A stretch of DNA of 64,000 bases from Tyto alba. Lineage: Eukaryota; Chordata; Aves; Strigiformes; Tytonidae. The stretch lies in contig NW_024881299.1 of NCBI RefSeq assembly GCF_018691265.1, positions 377,045 to 441,044 on the forward strand, read 5' to 3'. Position 1 is the stretch's first letter; each line of letters starts with the position of its first letter. Both the position numbers and the translations under genes were made by a program. Shown in pieces: positions 26,457 to 39,428 of the stretch. The notes beneath the pieces were generated by a model. That model made no database searches, was not told where the DNA came from, and saw only the letters and a list, made by a program, of their open reading frames with translations.

Positions 26457-29400
26457 CCATGAGAGTAGTGTCCTGATTGCAGGCAAAGAGTGATGGGATC
26501 TGAGTAAGAGTAAATTGGTAGCAGAAATCAAGGATCCTGGAAAGATATCCTCAGTCTCCATGGGTGGTGGAAGACCGTAGGCTCAGTCGGATGGCTGCTC
26601 TTAGCTAAAAACCTGCAATTTACTGTACTTATTAGCTAACAGCTATATCTTCGTGTACTCATTAGCTAAAAACTTTATCCTCTGGTGCTCGTTACACGTG
26701 CCCAGCACCTCTCTTCTCCTCCTGCTTTCTCCCACGTCAGAGAGGCGGCATCGCCCCGTCGCAGGTTCCTTGGCTCTAACACGTAAACCACCGGCGCGCC
26801 CCAGAGCTTCGCGGGATGAAGCTCTGCCCCAAGGACGTGCATCTGCCCTGGGGTTTGCCGAGCATCTGCCTCCCTACGGGACCCCCCACCCTCAGCAAAC
26901 ATCCCCAGAGTCACGGCGGCGCAGAGGGATCTTGCACACCTACCCCCGTGGATGCTCATCCCATCGGTGCTGCTGCCATCTGTAAGCGCCGGGGGGGTTG
27001 GCCCCAAACTGGGTTCTCCTTGTACTTTTTCAGCCTTTGGAAAGCAGCTGTGGCCTATCCAATGGATTTTTTTTCTTCGTAAAAGTGTGTTTCATTTGTG
27101 TTCTGCACTTCAGGGAGATCGTCCTGGCTTCTCAGCTGGGATGGTGGCTTTGCAAGAAGAAATTGGAAGTTTCTCCCTTCTAGACTTGGAAATTCCAGGA
27201 GGTGACTTGGCCCCTCCAGCAACAGACTTAATTTCCATCACTTTGCTTTGAGCTCCGTGTCTTGCCGCCTCCTGAAGCATCCACCAAGGCGAAGTAATCA
27301 TGGAAGAAAGTTGAGTGAAAGTCCAACTTTATCACCTGCCTCAGTGGGTCTCTGTCAACCTCCTACGATGCTGCTGGGGGAATCTGGTGGAGATCTCGGC
27401 CTGGCTTGTGGATCGAATTGAGCCTGCAGCCACAATCCTACGGAGAACCCGGCGTGATGCTGCGGAACCAAACAGGTTGTGGAGGGAAACGAAGCTGGAG
27501 GGGGGGAGATTGCAAAGCCGTAGCAAAGTTTCAGGGCAGATATTAGCCCTGAATCCAGGAAGAAGGGGAGAAAAAAAAAAAATAATAATTAAAATTATTT
27601 CCAAGCCCATTCTGATCAACTTCAAAGTACAAGGAGGGAGAGAAACTCCTGCTGCTGTGTCCCAAAGCGGGAAGGGTCCGTGCACGAGGACACGTGGTTT
27701 TCCACCGTCTTTCAAGAGCTCTTGCGTGTTACCACCGAGCACCCGGCGAAACACCCGCTGGTGGTTGTTGCGTGAGGGTGGCCGATGGGTTCGTGGCTTG
27801 GCTTGCTCTGGAGCTGATGGATGCTTTGGGGGAGGTAGGTGCCATCCTGGTGGTGACTCTTCTACCCTTGTGGGTCCCTCTGACGGCTGAAGATGGGAAT
27901 CCCGTGCCAGACCAAAGCTCTGGATCGAAACGAGAGGGTTTTGCAGGTGCTTTGCAGTGCACGAGGTCGCGGGGCGAGGGCATCTCCAGCCACGTCTTCG
28001 CCAGCGTGGTGGAACGCAGCTCGTGCTTTGACGAGGCCCAGCAGCTGCACGCAGGAATCTGCCGGGTTCGAGTGACATTCTTCCAGGGAATTTATCTCCA
28101 AGGGGAAGCGAGAGCTCAAAGCGAATCGGAAATGAAACGGCACTAGAAAACGGCCGGTGCTGGCGCGGTCGGGTTGAGACGACCACCGTCAGGTCATCCC
28201 ATGAGCCCTTCAAAAATCCTGGCGCCGCTTTTGTGAAGCAGCCCGGAGCTCTCACTGATTTTCTTTTTTTTTTTTTTTTTTTTTTTTTCTCCTCACGTTA
28301 AGAGCGAGATCCACCGTTGCTTTCCCTTTCTACGCATCGTGCCGCATGACAAACCCGTTCTCTGACCGCCGAAGAGGTGGCGCGGGCACTTTTAGCTCTG
28401 CAAAGCCCTTTCAATTAAGTCAGCGGAGGAGAGCCAAGCGACAAGATAAATGTGAGGCTTCGTTTAATTTAATCAAGCCCATCTCTGGCCGCTGTTCGCT
28501 TACACAAGGGTAGGAGTAGCAGACAAGGTCCCTTGTAGGTGACGGGGAGCGCAGTGTCTATCCTGAGTGCCTTTGCTGGCTGAAGAAACCCGTTGCACCG
28601 GCATTTTCCAGGGGGGGTTGCTCCTGTTTTATTAACAGCTGATCCAGGCCGAATTCAGACTTTTTCAACCTTTTTTTTTTTCCATCCCATCTCCCCTGTA
28701 GTCACCTTGGGGGAATGAAGGGGCGAAAGCAGGGTCTGCTCTGCATATCTCTTGCTTCCCTCCAGCAGCTGCAGGAGGACGATGTTTTCCAACTCATCCA
28801 GGAAGCCAATTAAATTGTATTTACGCTACAGATAAGATATTTTTGAGGTTGGGACCTCCCCTGAGCTCCACGCTTCCTGCAATCCTCAAACCTGAATCCT
28901 GAGCAAAGGGTCATCGCTACTGAGCAAACACAACTCAGTTGGCTTGACCCAAATCCAAGACCATTCCCTTGACTCACTGCAGATGAGCTAAAAAAAGTTT
29001 GTTGGCCGAGGAAAAAAAAGACATCTTGGTGTCCCAATCTGCCAAGGAAACCTTTCTCTGGGACCTTGAGGGACCACAACTGGCTTTCTTCTATGGCTTT
29101 CATCATTCATTCTCCATTAAGGGCAGCAAAAGGTTCTTTGGGGCAACTTCTGCAGGCAATATTTGCACGCTTGCACACATAATTACAAATATAGGTGCAT
29201 TTCAAAAAATATGCAGAGTAGTTCCTAGTGTGGAAATACTGTCTGAAGACCAAGGGCTGCTGCTTACGGGCGGGCGGCCTTCACCGTGTTGCAGAAGGCG
29301 GAGGGAGCCTCTAAGGCGGCAACGGTTTGAGGAACAGTAACAGCAATGCTGTCACCTCCAGGTCTCTATTTATCAGTCCCAGTGACATTAAGAGATGTAA

Positions 29401-30404
29401 GAGTATATGATGTGAAAAGACAGCACCCACCAGTAGATGGCTTGTTCCAGCCCAAAGTGAAAGCAAATGAAATTATCTGAGGCATCTAGAGCTTTCTTGA
29501 AGGCGCTTGGTATCGCCCGTGGTGGCACGGTTGGAGCGTTTTGTCCTCTGGGAGGACCAGCCCCCCTGCATTTCATGGGCTGCACTGCCAGGCCTCGCCA
29601 GCATCTGCTGGTGAGGGAGATCTTCACAGCAACAAGCTGCGCTGGGGGACGTTCAAACCAGTGGCATGTAGGCGCCAGTATTAATGACAAGGCAATTAAG
29701 AAGATGAGTTTACGATGAGGCTGTAGATGATAGCTTTATCTGAAGCTGACTCAGAGAAGCCCGCGTGAACCTGCCGCAGTCTGGCGTGCTTAGAGCAATA
29801 AACTATCTGGAGGTGTTGGAGTGTCAGACAAGATCCTTCATGGTACGGGTGCTCTTCCAGGGGGAGAAGGTGCATTATCCAGAAAATCTCCGTGCAGCTG
29901 TAGTAATAATTGGGTTGGGTTGCTCAGATGCTGGAGGGAGGTTGATGGGAGGAGAAGGTTTTTTTTTCCCAGGCGGGGAAGCAGGTACCTGCAGCGTTAC
30001 ACCTTTGCTTGCTCGGTCACCTAATAAAGGGAAATGTGCTGGCGGAAGGTAACTGATGGTCTCTGGAAGAGGCGATGTATATCACAACAGATCCGTGCTG
30101 CCAAATTGATGGCCTGCCATACGTCAAGGCGTATATCTCCTCCTCGGCGTTGTCTGAGGTGGAAGGTGGTTAATGATGCCCCATTTCTTCCTACTGAACA
30201 AAGCAGTACGCAAGCCGCGAGCTACAGCCCACACGGTGCTGCCTGAGATGACGTTGCGTGGGGTTTTTTTAGGCTGGACTTACAGGTTGCTCAGGTTTTA
30301 TTAAGAAGAGATTTTGAGGCAAGGTTGGTGCTGTGCAGGAGATGCAAGATGAGTGGTCTGGCAGAGCAGGACGCGCACAGCCCTTGGTCCTCTGCTAGTC
30401 TGAC
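24561..30404. other. Non-coding stretch with one CR1 fragment
   Basis: No supportable gene. It holds a CR1 3' fragment near 25020-25170, a short (TAAA)n at 25945-25970, a T-rich tract near 26423-26458 and a T run at 28264-28290. A 304-codon minus-strand open frame (27341-28255) overlaps a 191-codon plus-strand frame and shows no family resemblance, so I treat both as chance. Confidence 0.6.
25020..25170 (+). mobile_element. CR1 LINE 3'-end fragment (plus)
   Basis: The sequence around 25050-25165 reads like the 3' terminal part of avian CR1 elements in sense orientation. It has a segment on a final contiguous stretch, then a rule-like 'caagagccacctggatg', 'ccctgggcaaccagctcc' and 'ggaggtcccttcc' order. 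It is a short, 5'-truncated and diverged copy, as is usual for CR1, with no coding capacity. Boundaries are approximate. Confidence 0.8.
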
Positions 30405-31160
30405 ATATCTAGGATTAGAGCACGGTTGAGGGGGGAAGGGACCCCTGAAGGCAGCTGATCCAACCCGGGCCACCTAGAGCTGGTTGCCCAGGACCACGTC
30501 CAGATGGCTTTTGGATGTCTCCAAGGATGGCGAGTCCACCGCCTCCTTGGGCAACCTGTGTCAGGGTTCAGTCACCCTCACGGGAAAAAAGTGTCTCTTG
30601 CTGTTCAGGGGGAGCCGCCCGTGCTCCGGTTTGCCCATTGCCCATCGCTGGGGACCACCGGGGAGATCCTGGCTCTGTTGGTTTTGCACCCTCTGTACAC
30701 ACCAGTCAGACCCCCCCGACCTTTCTCTTCTCCAGGCTGAACAGTCTCCACTCCCTCAGCCTTTCCTCACGAGGGAGAGGCTCCATCCCTTCACCACCTC
30801 CCCGGCCCTTTGTTGGACTCTCACCAGCGTGTCCATGTCTCTCTTGTACCGGGGAGCCCGGAGCTGGCCACGATACTCCAGATGTGTCCTCACCAGGGCT
30901 GGCTAAAGAAGAATCACCTCCCTCAACCTTCGGGCAACACTTTGCAGCCCAGGACACCGTTGCCCTTTGCAGTGAGGGCACGTTGCTCATGGTCAACATG
31001 GCGTCCACCAGCACCCCCAGGTCCTTCTCTGCCCAGCTGCTTTCCAGCCGGGTGACCCCCAACATTGACCGGTGCTGTGGGGTTGTTCCTCCCCCGGGGC
31101 AGGACTTTGCCCTGCTCCTTGTTGAACTTCAGGAATTTCCTGTCAAATTTTCAATTCAAC
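30405..31160 (-). mobile_element. CR1 LINE fragment (minus), 3' part of the RT ORF
   Basis: About 750 bp of CR1 in antisense orientation. On the minus strand the translation includes the CR1 reverse-transcriptase C-terminal signature LGVTRLESSWAEKDLGVLVD (from about 31060 downwards), then pieces resembling 'EERLREW..FSLEKRK', with frame changes between them. The 3' end lies near 30405-30480, where the 'ccacctagagctggttgcccagg' type terminal sequence sits. The copy is 5'-truncated and decayed, so no active element is expected. Known CR1 biology (3'-anchored, 5'-truncated insertions without a poly(A) tail) fits. Confidence 0.93.
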
Positions 31161-31685
31161 ATCCTCGCAGACCGCGGCAGACTGTGAGTTGCTGCCGTAT
31201 TGCCTTTCTGTTGCAGTAGCACCAAGGAGAAGGAGGTGGAGAGGAGGGAGAGGAGGTTCTCGCAGAGAAACAGGGCATGGAAGGACCTGAAGAACTCAAT
31301 CTTGTGGTTTTTACTGAAAACGACTGTAGGGTTTTAATCAGCAACTTGGTATTTGCCCTTTTGCCGGAGCAGGAAGATGCTCGACTGCCGTGCAAAATGA
31401 TAAATGCCAGAGAGAAGGGTATTAGTTTTCCTGGGTCATCTTCATAAATTGGACAGGTTTGAGGTGTGAAAGCAGAGAGAAATGCTGTATAGCTCACAGG
31501 GGAGGCTTATGACCCTCACTTTGTATGCGACACAGGGAAAACCAGGGCTCTGATATCAGCCTTGTGCCGTCACGAAGTTGCGTGACCTTTTGTAGGAAAA
31601 GGTGCTTTTGTTAAGCTGAAAAGGAGATTTTTGATGAAAAAATTCTGGAGGCTGCTGCTGCATGTGAGCTCGCCTGGTTTCACTG

Positions 31686-31722
31686 CAAAAAAAAAAAAAA
31701 AAAAAAAACCCAAAAAAAACAG
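31686..31722. repeat. A-rich tract
   Basis: A run of 20 or more adenines followed by CCC and a second short A run. Confidence 0.8.
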
Positions 31723-32195
31723 GGAGAATATGTAATTGCTTTTGGATTATCCTCCAAGCCTGGGCCCCTCGTTAGCCTCCTAATGAGCTTTCTGCAAGAC
31801 CGTGAGGAATATTACCAGTGGATTCATTTGTACATCCAAAGGCTTGTTTGGAAAAGGCACCGGGGAGCGACATCTCGCTCAAGCCGTCAGTCCCTGTCAC
31901 TGTTTGCCATAATACTTTTATTTTGCTTGTTTTTCTGTTATGCAAACTTTTCTCCCCATTGCTAGGGTTTGCTGAACTGCGGCATTAATTTGGCATGTCA
32001 GAGCAATGAAAAATGTACGCCTGCTCTTGGCGGCTTTGAGCCCAGACTTGTTTCTTCCTCGTGCCTTATTTCCACCGCGATTATTATGCAGACAGCAGTC
32101 AGGCTCCACAAAACCATCAGGAGGAGAATACAAACTAATATGTGAGGTGCGAGTGATCTGCAGGATAGGCTCACCCTGGGGTTTGGTCTGTTGGG

Positions 32196-32403
32196 TGGGC
32201 TGAGCTCATCCTACACAGAAGGAGAAGAGAAGAAGGGGTGTGGGCTCATCTTATGTGAAGGGAGCAGAGAAGGTGGGTGGGATGTCCCCATCCTACACAG
32301 AGGGAGCAGAGAAGGTGGGTGGGCTGAGCTCATCCTACACAGAGGGAACAGAGGAGAAGGTGGGTGGTCTCATCCTGCATGGAGGGAGCGGAGGAGAGGG
32401 GAC
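32196..32403. repeat. Small minisatellite, ~40-45 bp unit, about five copies
   Basis: Five diverged copies of a unit containing 'ctcatcctacacagagggagcagagaaggtgggtgg', with insertions and substitutions between copies. Open frames across it show the repeat as a Ser/Gly/Glu-rich peptide repeat, but there is no sign that it is translated. Confidence 0.85.
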
Positions 32404-35400
32404 ATCAGAGAGAGGAAAGGACCCAGTGAGAGGCAGCGCATCTTGTAAAAAACACCCAGAAATACCCAATGTCCGCGAATCGAAGAGATGCCGACTCTGC
32501 TGCCACGCTGGGCTCTTGAGGGCGGTGAGAAAGTCCTTCCCCAGGGACCCTGCATGACCTTGAGGACAACCCCCTCATCCCTCCACCTTCCCCTTCATGG
32601 CTGGAGAAGAAGCCGGGTGCTGCCAAGAGCCTGGGAAGAGCCTGTTTGCTCCCGGCCGAGGGCGATGGAGAGGGGGCTGAAAGCTGAGGCCTCTCCTCCA
32701 CAACCAGCCATGACATCTCGGAGGAGAATATTTCCCTGTAATTGAAATCAAGAGAGAGGAAGGCACAGTTCCCCTCTGTTTTGCTTCACAAGTGCAGATC
32801 AGTCAGCTCCAGCCCGTCAATCACGTTTGCCCGCCGACGCCGGGCTGCAAAAATAAATCCCCGAGGCAGCGGCGCGATCAATAGCGGCGGCGCGTTTCGG
32901 AGTCGGGCTGAGGAGGACGACATCCCCGAGAGCTCCTGGGGGCGCGGAGCGGGTCAATTCTTGCCGCTGGTCTTGGGAAAAAGAGTTGTGCTCCCATGAG
33001 GTGTGGGATACGCACCGGAAAAATTGTAATTTTGGGTGACCGAGGCCAAGAGAAGAGGAAATTATTCATTCTGCGATGTCAGGGGGAAAAAAAAATAGTA
33101 ATAAATCAGGCTGTCCAGAATTATTTTGCACTTTTTGCTCATGAAAGGGGATGGTAAAAGCTATTTGCATCTGGAAAGCAAAGGGTGTAGAAAAAAGGGT
33201 GCTGTGCAAAAATAAGGGGGGGACCATGCCCTGCGTGGCATTGCTGCGAGGGGTCGCAGAAAGAGGAGCAGGGGTGGGAGCGGGCACCGAGACATGGCTA
33301 AAACCCCCCTCCATTTCACGGGGGAGCATCTCCGTGCGCCAAGCAGGATCCCCGGCTTTGGGGGGGGCTTTTCCCCAAGAAATCGCTCCCCCCCACTGCT
33401 CCCATCATTTCTGCAAAGACGCGGCGCATCCAGCCAGGTTCGTGCAGTCGGCAGGATCCTCTCCGATACCGCACTGAGCAGACGGATTATAGGAAGGAAA
33501 GGGAAAAATAAAAAATAAAAACTGCCGCCACGTCCGCCGGCTGGAGTGTCAAGTGAACCTACAGAGAGTAAATCAGTTTTTCCGTAGCGCAACTTAGAGC
33601 GATCTCATTTCTCAGCTGCAAGGGGTGGGGGGTCTCGGCAAGCTCAGCCTTCCCCTGGAAGCATTTTTCTTCCAGGATGAGCATCCGGGGACCGTCGGGC
33701 CGTCGCTGCCATGAGCAGCCTTCATCCTCCCACAGCTGGTCCCCGACCGCCGCTCGACGAAGGAGTCATGTAAACACCGACCCGCTTCATCCCCTCCCAC
33801 GACCGGCACGGAAAACGCGGGCAACACCCCACTTGCTTCATTAGTCATTAGCGGCGTTAATTATGCAGCCGTGGCACTTGAATTGTCTCCAGTTGAGGCT
33901 ACTCACAGTAGGAAAAACTCTGCAAGCTGAGCCAGCGCAGGGCGATTTGTCCCAGAAATAGGATCGGAATGTATTGAGGAGGGGAGAAAGCACTCGGCGG
34001 TCTCGTGGCGACCGACGCAACGTGGGAGAGCGGCCCCGCGCTCACCGCTGCGGCGTTTGGGGGGGGCACATTTTAATTTCTGGATCATTCGTGACCTTCC
34101 CGGATGCCTCGTGCTTCTGCCTCCTTCATCCAAGAGAGGATCTCGACGCGCTTCGCTTCTGCAGAGCTTCAGGAAGGGTTGAGATCGCCCCTCAGAGGGA
34201 AAGCAAAGACTCTCCAGCACGCAGAGGTGTTGATTTCCTACCTGGGCAATAACCGGCAATCAAGAGAAAGAAGATTAAGGCTAATGAGGCTTAACGATCG
34301 TTCAGCGCTGATCTGGGAGCTGATTCTCCAGTGAGTTACGGGGCAGCTGGCACAAGGCAGGGGAAACCAAATCCTGCGAGAAGCGGAGCGAGCGGGATCC
34401 AGCCCTGCGAAAAAAAGTTTCCAGAGATGGGGTTGAGGGGTGGGCGAGCGATGAAGGGTCCCGGAAAACCAAGAAAACTTTGTTCTGGCGGCGTTTTGGA
34501 GCTCACGAGGGTGGTTTGGGGATGAATCCCGTTTTTTTGAGGGGGAAAACTCCTCTCTGGAGCTGGAAACGACGCCTGGCGTGACCCTCTGGGCGCTCAT
34601 TTGCGCACCGGGACACCTCAGGGAGGGCCCTCTGTCTCGTGCTCTGCGGGGAATTGGGGTGCCCTCATTTGGGGAGGGGGGTGCAGGGATGGGAGGCGAG
34701 CTGGAGCACCCCTGTCCCCTCTGGGGACCCCTGTCCCGAGCCTGGCCAGAGGAATTCATCCCTTGGTCGCGCCACCTCCTCTGCGACAGCCAGAAGGATG
34801 GGTTGGGGGTGGGGGGGGGGGTTGTTCCCCATTCCTTTTTTTGGGGGGGGGTGTTTTCAACTCCCAAGGTCTTTCCTGAGCTCCTTTTGGCACCGAAAGC
34901 GGATTTGGGGCGCCTGGCAGTGAGCCATCCCCGGTGACACGCTGGAGCCAGGTCAGTCGGCGTGGGGGACGCCAACGCGCCCGTGAACCGCCCCCCTCCC
35001 CGTCCTGGTGGGACAGGGACCTCGTGGGTGGTGACACTCAGGTTTTATTCTCTTTGCCTCACCCACCCAGGCAGAGCAAGGCCATCAACCAGCTGCTTTC
35101 AAAGCCCCAGCCCACCCAATAAGCGAGTAATTAGTAATTAACTCGGAGGGGGGATTTCTGGGTTGGGGGCCAAGGCCTTTTGGCAAGCCAAGGCCCATTT
35201 TGCGGGGCGGGGGCGGGGACGGGGCAGATTTTCGCTCCGCAGAGGTGATGCCGGGAGCTGGTGGAGGACGCGACGACGCGAGGCGAGAGCTCGGCTGCGT
35301 ACACACACCAACACCTGGATCCGCTATAAAATGCGGCTTTTTCTGACGCCCGCGTTGCCGCTGGAGGGGCTGCCCCCCCCCCGCCTGCCCGCCTCCCCTC

Positions 35401-38346
35401 CTTCTCCAGCTGCAGAAACGGGCGCTTTGGAGACAGCCGAGTCTGTGTCACGCGGCAAAAATGGGAATAAAATTACCAGCCGACACGCTGGCGTCACCCC
35501 GCCGCCCTCTCCCCACGCCCGGCGCCGTGCGGGGGGGAATGGGGTGGGGTGGGATTGCTCCCGGGTCGGAGCACGGGGACCCCGACCCCCAGCTGCCCAA
35601 GACCTTCATCACCTGGGACACGGGAGATGAGCAGCCGCGTGGCGAAGCCCGGCGCTCTTCAACCAGGTTCCTTCAGCTACTCCGCACCAGGAGGGTTTAA
35701 GGCTTTAACGCCAAATTTACTTATTTGAAGGTATTTGGACGTTACCAGGGGCGGGGGGGGGGGGGGGGGGGGGGCGGTGTTTAGAAAAGCGAGCCAGCAG
35801 CCCAGGAGAATCACCACCCAAACCCAACAGAGCAATCGCAACACGCGGCTGAGTCGCAACACCAGCACGAGATCCCGTCGCCGGTCTCTGGCCGCTCGCC
35901 GGCGCGACGCTGCCTGTCCCAGGTCAACGAGGAGAGACATGGGTTGGAGCGCTCGCTGAACCTCGTTTTGCTCAGTGGTTCATTTTTCCCCGTTACGTTG
36001 GGCTGAGCCACACGTAACTTCTCCCCCCGCGCTGGTCCGGCTTCCTCGGAGAAACAATTCCTTCTACGGATTCTTGTAGGGAAGGCCAGTTGGCCAACTC
36101 AACGGACAGAGCTGTTGACTGACAGCAAGGGCCACCCTTGGGCCTCTGGGTGTTGAGGCAAGTTCAGCTCCCTCCGCAGTAGCCGCCGTCACCTCCTGTT
36201 TCCTCCTCCGAGCTTCGCGAGCTCATCATCCTCGTTCAGCTTCTCTGAGCTCTCTGCCTCCACAGGGGTTGGTCGCGCGGTGCTGCGCTGGCCGGAGGGT
36301 GCCGGTCAAGCCGGCCGCTGCCCATGGTTGGCACCTCGAGGGCTGTGGGGCAGGAGGGGCTCCAGCAGCAGCAGCACGAGCGCCCCGATCAAGAGCATAA
36401 ATAACCCAAACTGCCCCGTTTCATGTGAGTTTTGGCTCATTCGTCGAGTCCCGCTGAGCAGCTCACGAGCAGGAACCAAATCTCAGCGTTTGGCCGCGGG
36501 TCTCGGGATGTTCTGTAAAGTCCCAGGTTCTGGACTCACGTGACAACGGGATAATCTTTCCCCGAAAAACATGAATTTTTATTCCCGCCCCACTCACCGC
36601 GAAGCACAAACCCGAAGGGAATCAAGAAAGAAAAACAAAAGACATTTTAATTCCTGCTTGATAAGACAATTTGGTGACTTTTGGGGACCCTTCATCTCTC
36701 CGTGGCGGGTCACAGTGTCAGGGGAGGGGTGGGGTGCTTGGATTTCGCCCGATTTTCACCATTTTCATAAAGAGCAGAAGGCGGCTGGGAGCTTCCATCA
36801 GAGGGAAAGGCTGCTCTCTGCAGGCTGCCAAACGCCTGGGCTGGCTCTTCCACAACGTCCCAAAGCCCAAACGCAGAAGGTTTTCCAGGGGAAAATGACT
36901 TAAACCCTTTTTCTCTTGGGAAAAAGAGCCAAAAAAAAAAAAAAATAAAATCCCTGCTTCCAGTTCATTACCGGCACTAAATGGGCAGAATGCGGCTGGA
37001 AGTGGTTTTTTTCCATCTTCGGATCGATATTTCTCCTGGGGTTGAGGCATCCAGGGGGAGAGCTCTCACACCGGGCCGTCGTGAGTCTCGGGAGGGTGCT
37101 GAGTCAGCGTTTCCCCCCAGCGCTGGGTCATTAATTACCTCATTATTAACGATCCACTGCCCCGGGTGTGAGCAACCTCCAGGGCGGCGGGGCCAAATTT
37201 CTGCTTGGAAATTGGGAGATTTTAAGGCTGGAGGAAAGAAGGTGGATTTCTGCTGCTAAATCCGGCCGCCAGCCCCGGATTTTTAGGGTGGAGAAGCCGG
37301 ATTCCTGCGGAAAACAGGGGAGCCCCCAAAATGCGCCGAGGGGGGAGCGGGATGGGATGAGGTGGGCCGGGGTGGGGCCGAGCCCCTGCACCCCCCACCG
37401 CCCCAAATGGACCTGTAATCACCGCAGACCCCCCGCCCGCTCGAACAATTCATTTAATTCTGCCCAGACAACACGGGGGTGGCTTCAATTCGAGGTTAAC
37501 GTGCTTGCCTCAAACCTCCGTGAAAACAGTAATAGTATTAGTAATAATATCAATAAATTGCAAAGAACAAATGAGGTCGTTCGCTCGGGTGGCCGAGGGT
37601 GGCTGGGTAATTGTGCGGCGTGTGCAAATTGAGATTAAATTAAAAAAAAAAAAAACACCACCCCTCTGCTCACCGTGGCTGGGGAGGAGCCGTCATTCGC
37701 AAAGCAAAAAATGTTCATTTTTTTCTTTCTTTTTTTTTTTTTTTTTTTCATTTAAGCGCTGAGCTTTCCCTGGGAGCGCGCAGCCCTGGTGTTTTTATTA
37801 ATTTTTTAATTTCCAGATCATCAAACTTCTTCCATCGCTAATTAAAGGAGTGTAAGAGGTGGGGTTGGTGGCTCTCGGTATTATCGGCTTGGTTTTATCC
37901 AGTAAAGGCAACACGCAAGGGCCGGTCGGTGGGAACTGAAGCTCAGGAATTCAGCCTGGAAAGGAAACGTGCGGGTAATTAGCTGCCAGGGTAATTAGCC
38001 GTTGGTACAGGCTTCCACCAGATGTGGTAAATCGTCGCCCCCGTCCCAGGCTCCGCAGATGAAAATAAAAAGGGAAAATTATTGGCTCTCGGTCTAGTTT
38101 TCTGGAGAAAGATGAAAAATCCAGATTTCCTCCCCAAAATCCTTCCGAAATCCTGTTCTCAGCCGTCCCCTGCGCCGTGAAGGGCCACCAGCCCCCCACC
38201 TCCACCCACCCCGCTCATTAACGGAAAATTAAAGCTCGCCCAGCCATGGCTGTCACATTAATTAGTGCTAACGAGCCACAGCCAGGTTGTTCCCAGTTCT
38301 GGGCTGAGGCGAGGTGAAGAGCAGCACCTCCAGTGGCGCTTTTTTT

Positions 38347-38348
<2 letters not shown>

Positions 38349-38390
<42 letters not shown>

Positions 38391-38392
38391 AA
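38349..38392. repeat. (AAAT)n microsatellite
   Basis: About eleven AAAT units preceded by a T run. Confidence 0.9.
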
Positions 38393-38712
38393 ATCAAGTT
38401 TTCTGCTTTTTTCACGAGAAGGCCAGCACTTCTCCCGCAGAAGACTTGGATTTGTGGCTTTCATTAGTGAAGAAAATTAACCCCACTCCTTTATGGCCGC
38501 GGCGGCCTTGTTTAATTTTCTGTTCTGCCCGCGCCTCTGCTCTACGCTTCGTTCCGAAGCCGCACCGCGGCTTTGCTGCCGCAAGAGAGGTATCGGGGGG
38601 GGGGCGCCGGGGGGGCTGAGCTTTGCGATCCCTACGGATCATCCCTGAGGGCAGCGGGGTTCTGGTCGTTGAGGCAGGAACACGAAGTTTTGGTTAACTG
38701 AAACGGGAGAAG

Positions 38713-38850
38713 CGGGTCCAGGCTGGGACTGGGACTCAAGGGTCCAGGTGGGTGTGGAATAGGAATTGCAGGGACTCAAGGGAGTGAAAGATAAATAGTC
38801 TTTTTGAGTGAAAGACTCACTCAAGGGTCCAGGCTGGGACTGGGACTCAA
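38713..38850. repeat. Direct repeat of a ~26-bp GT/GA-rich segment
   Basis: The segment 'ggtccaggctgggactggga' followed by 'ctcaa' occurs near 38716 and again near 38826. Between the copies lies an imperfect inverted repeat around 'gagtgaaagactcactc'. Confidence 0.75.
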
Positions 38851-39355
38851 ACTAAATGCTTTAGGCACGTGGAACCAGAGCAGACCTAGAAACTTTAATT
38901 CCGAACTTAAAGCCGCGCTTTAATTCACCCTCCACCGCCCAACCCTAACGGAGCTGGGGGGCAAAGAGCTGGGGGTCCTGGAGCCAAAGCCAGAGACACC
39001 AAACGCAGCCGATGCCCGTGGCCATGGCAGCAGCATCCCCCAGCCCTCCTCGTTGCCATAGCAACTCCTTCAGAGCATCAGCCCACCGCCCATCGCGGGG
39101 AGCCACACCCCGCGCCCCGAAAGCGGGCTGGGATCGCGCCGAGCCAAGGGACAGGCCGGAGGCAAAGGCCCGAGTTAGCACCCCCAAATAACCTGCTCTC
39201 CTTAATTAAATCACCTGCTTAATTAATTTCTGCAAGCGCCACGAAACCGCCAGGAATAACCTGCGCCCGGGCGGTCATTAGCTCCAGATAAACCCACTCA
39301 AGGGGGGGACAAACAGCGAGTCGCAAAGGGCGCGCTGGGAGGAAAAAAGGAGGGG

Positions 39356-39428
39356 GAAAAAAAAAATAAAAAGGGGAAGAAAATCAATTTAAAAACAAAA
39401 GGGGAAGAAAATCAATTTAAAAACAAAA
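39356..39428. repeat. Tandem duplication of a ~30-bp A-rich unit
   Basis: The unit 'ggggaagaaaatcaattt' plus 'aaaaacaaaa' is present twice in direct tandem. Confidence 0.85.

Noticed and set aside
27341..28255. 304-codon minus-strand open frame overlapping a plus-strand frame
   Set aside because: No recognisable domain. Opposed long frames in GC-rich DNA are common by chance.
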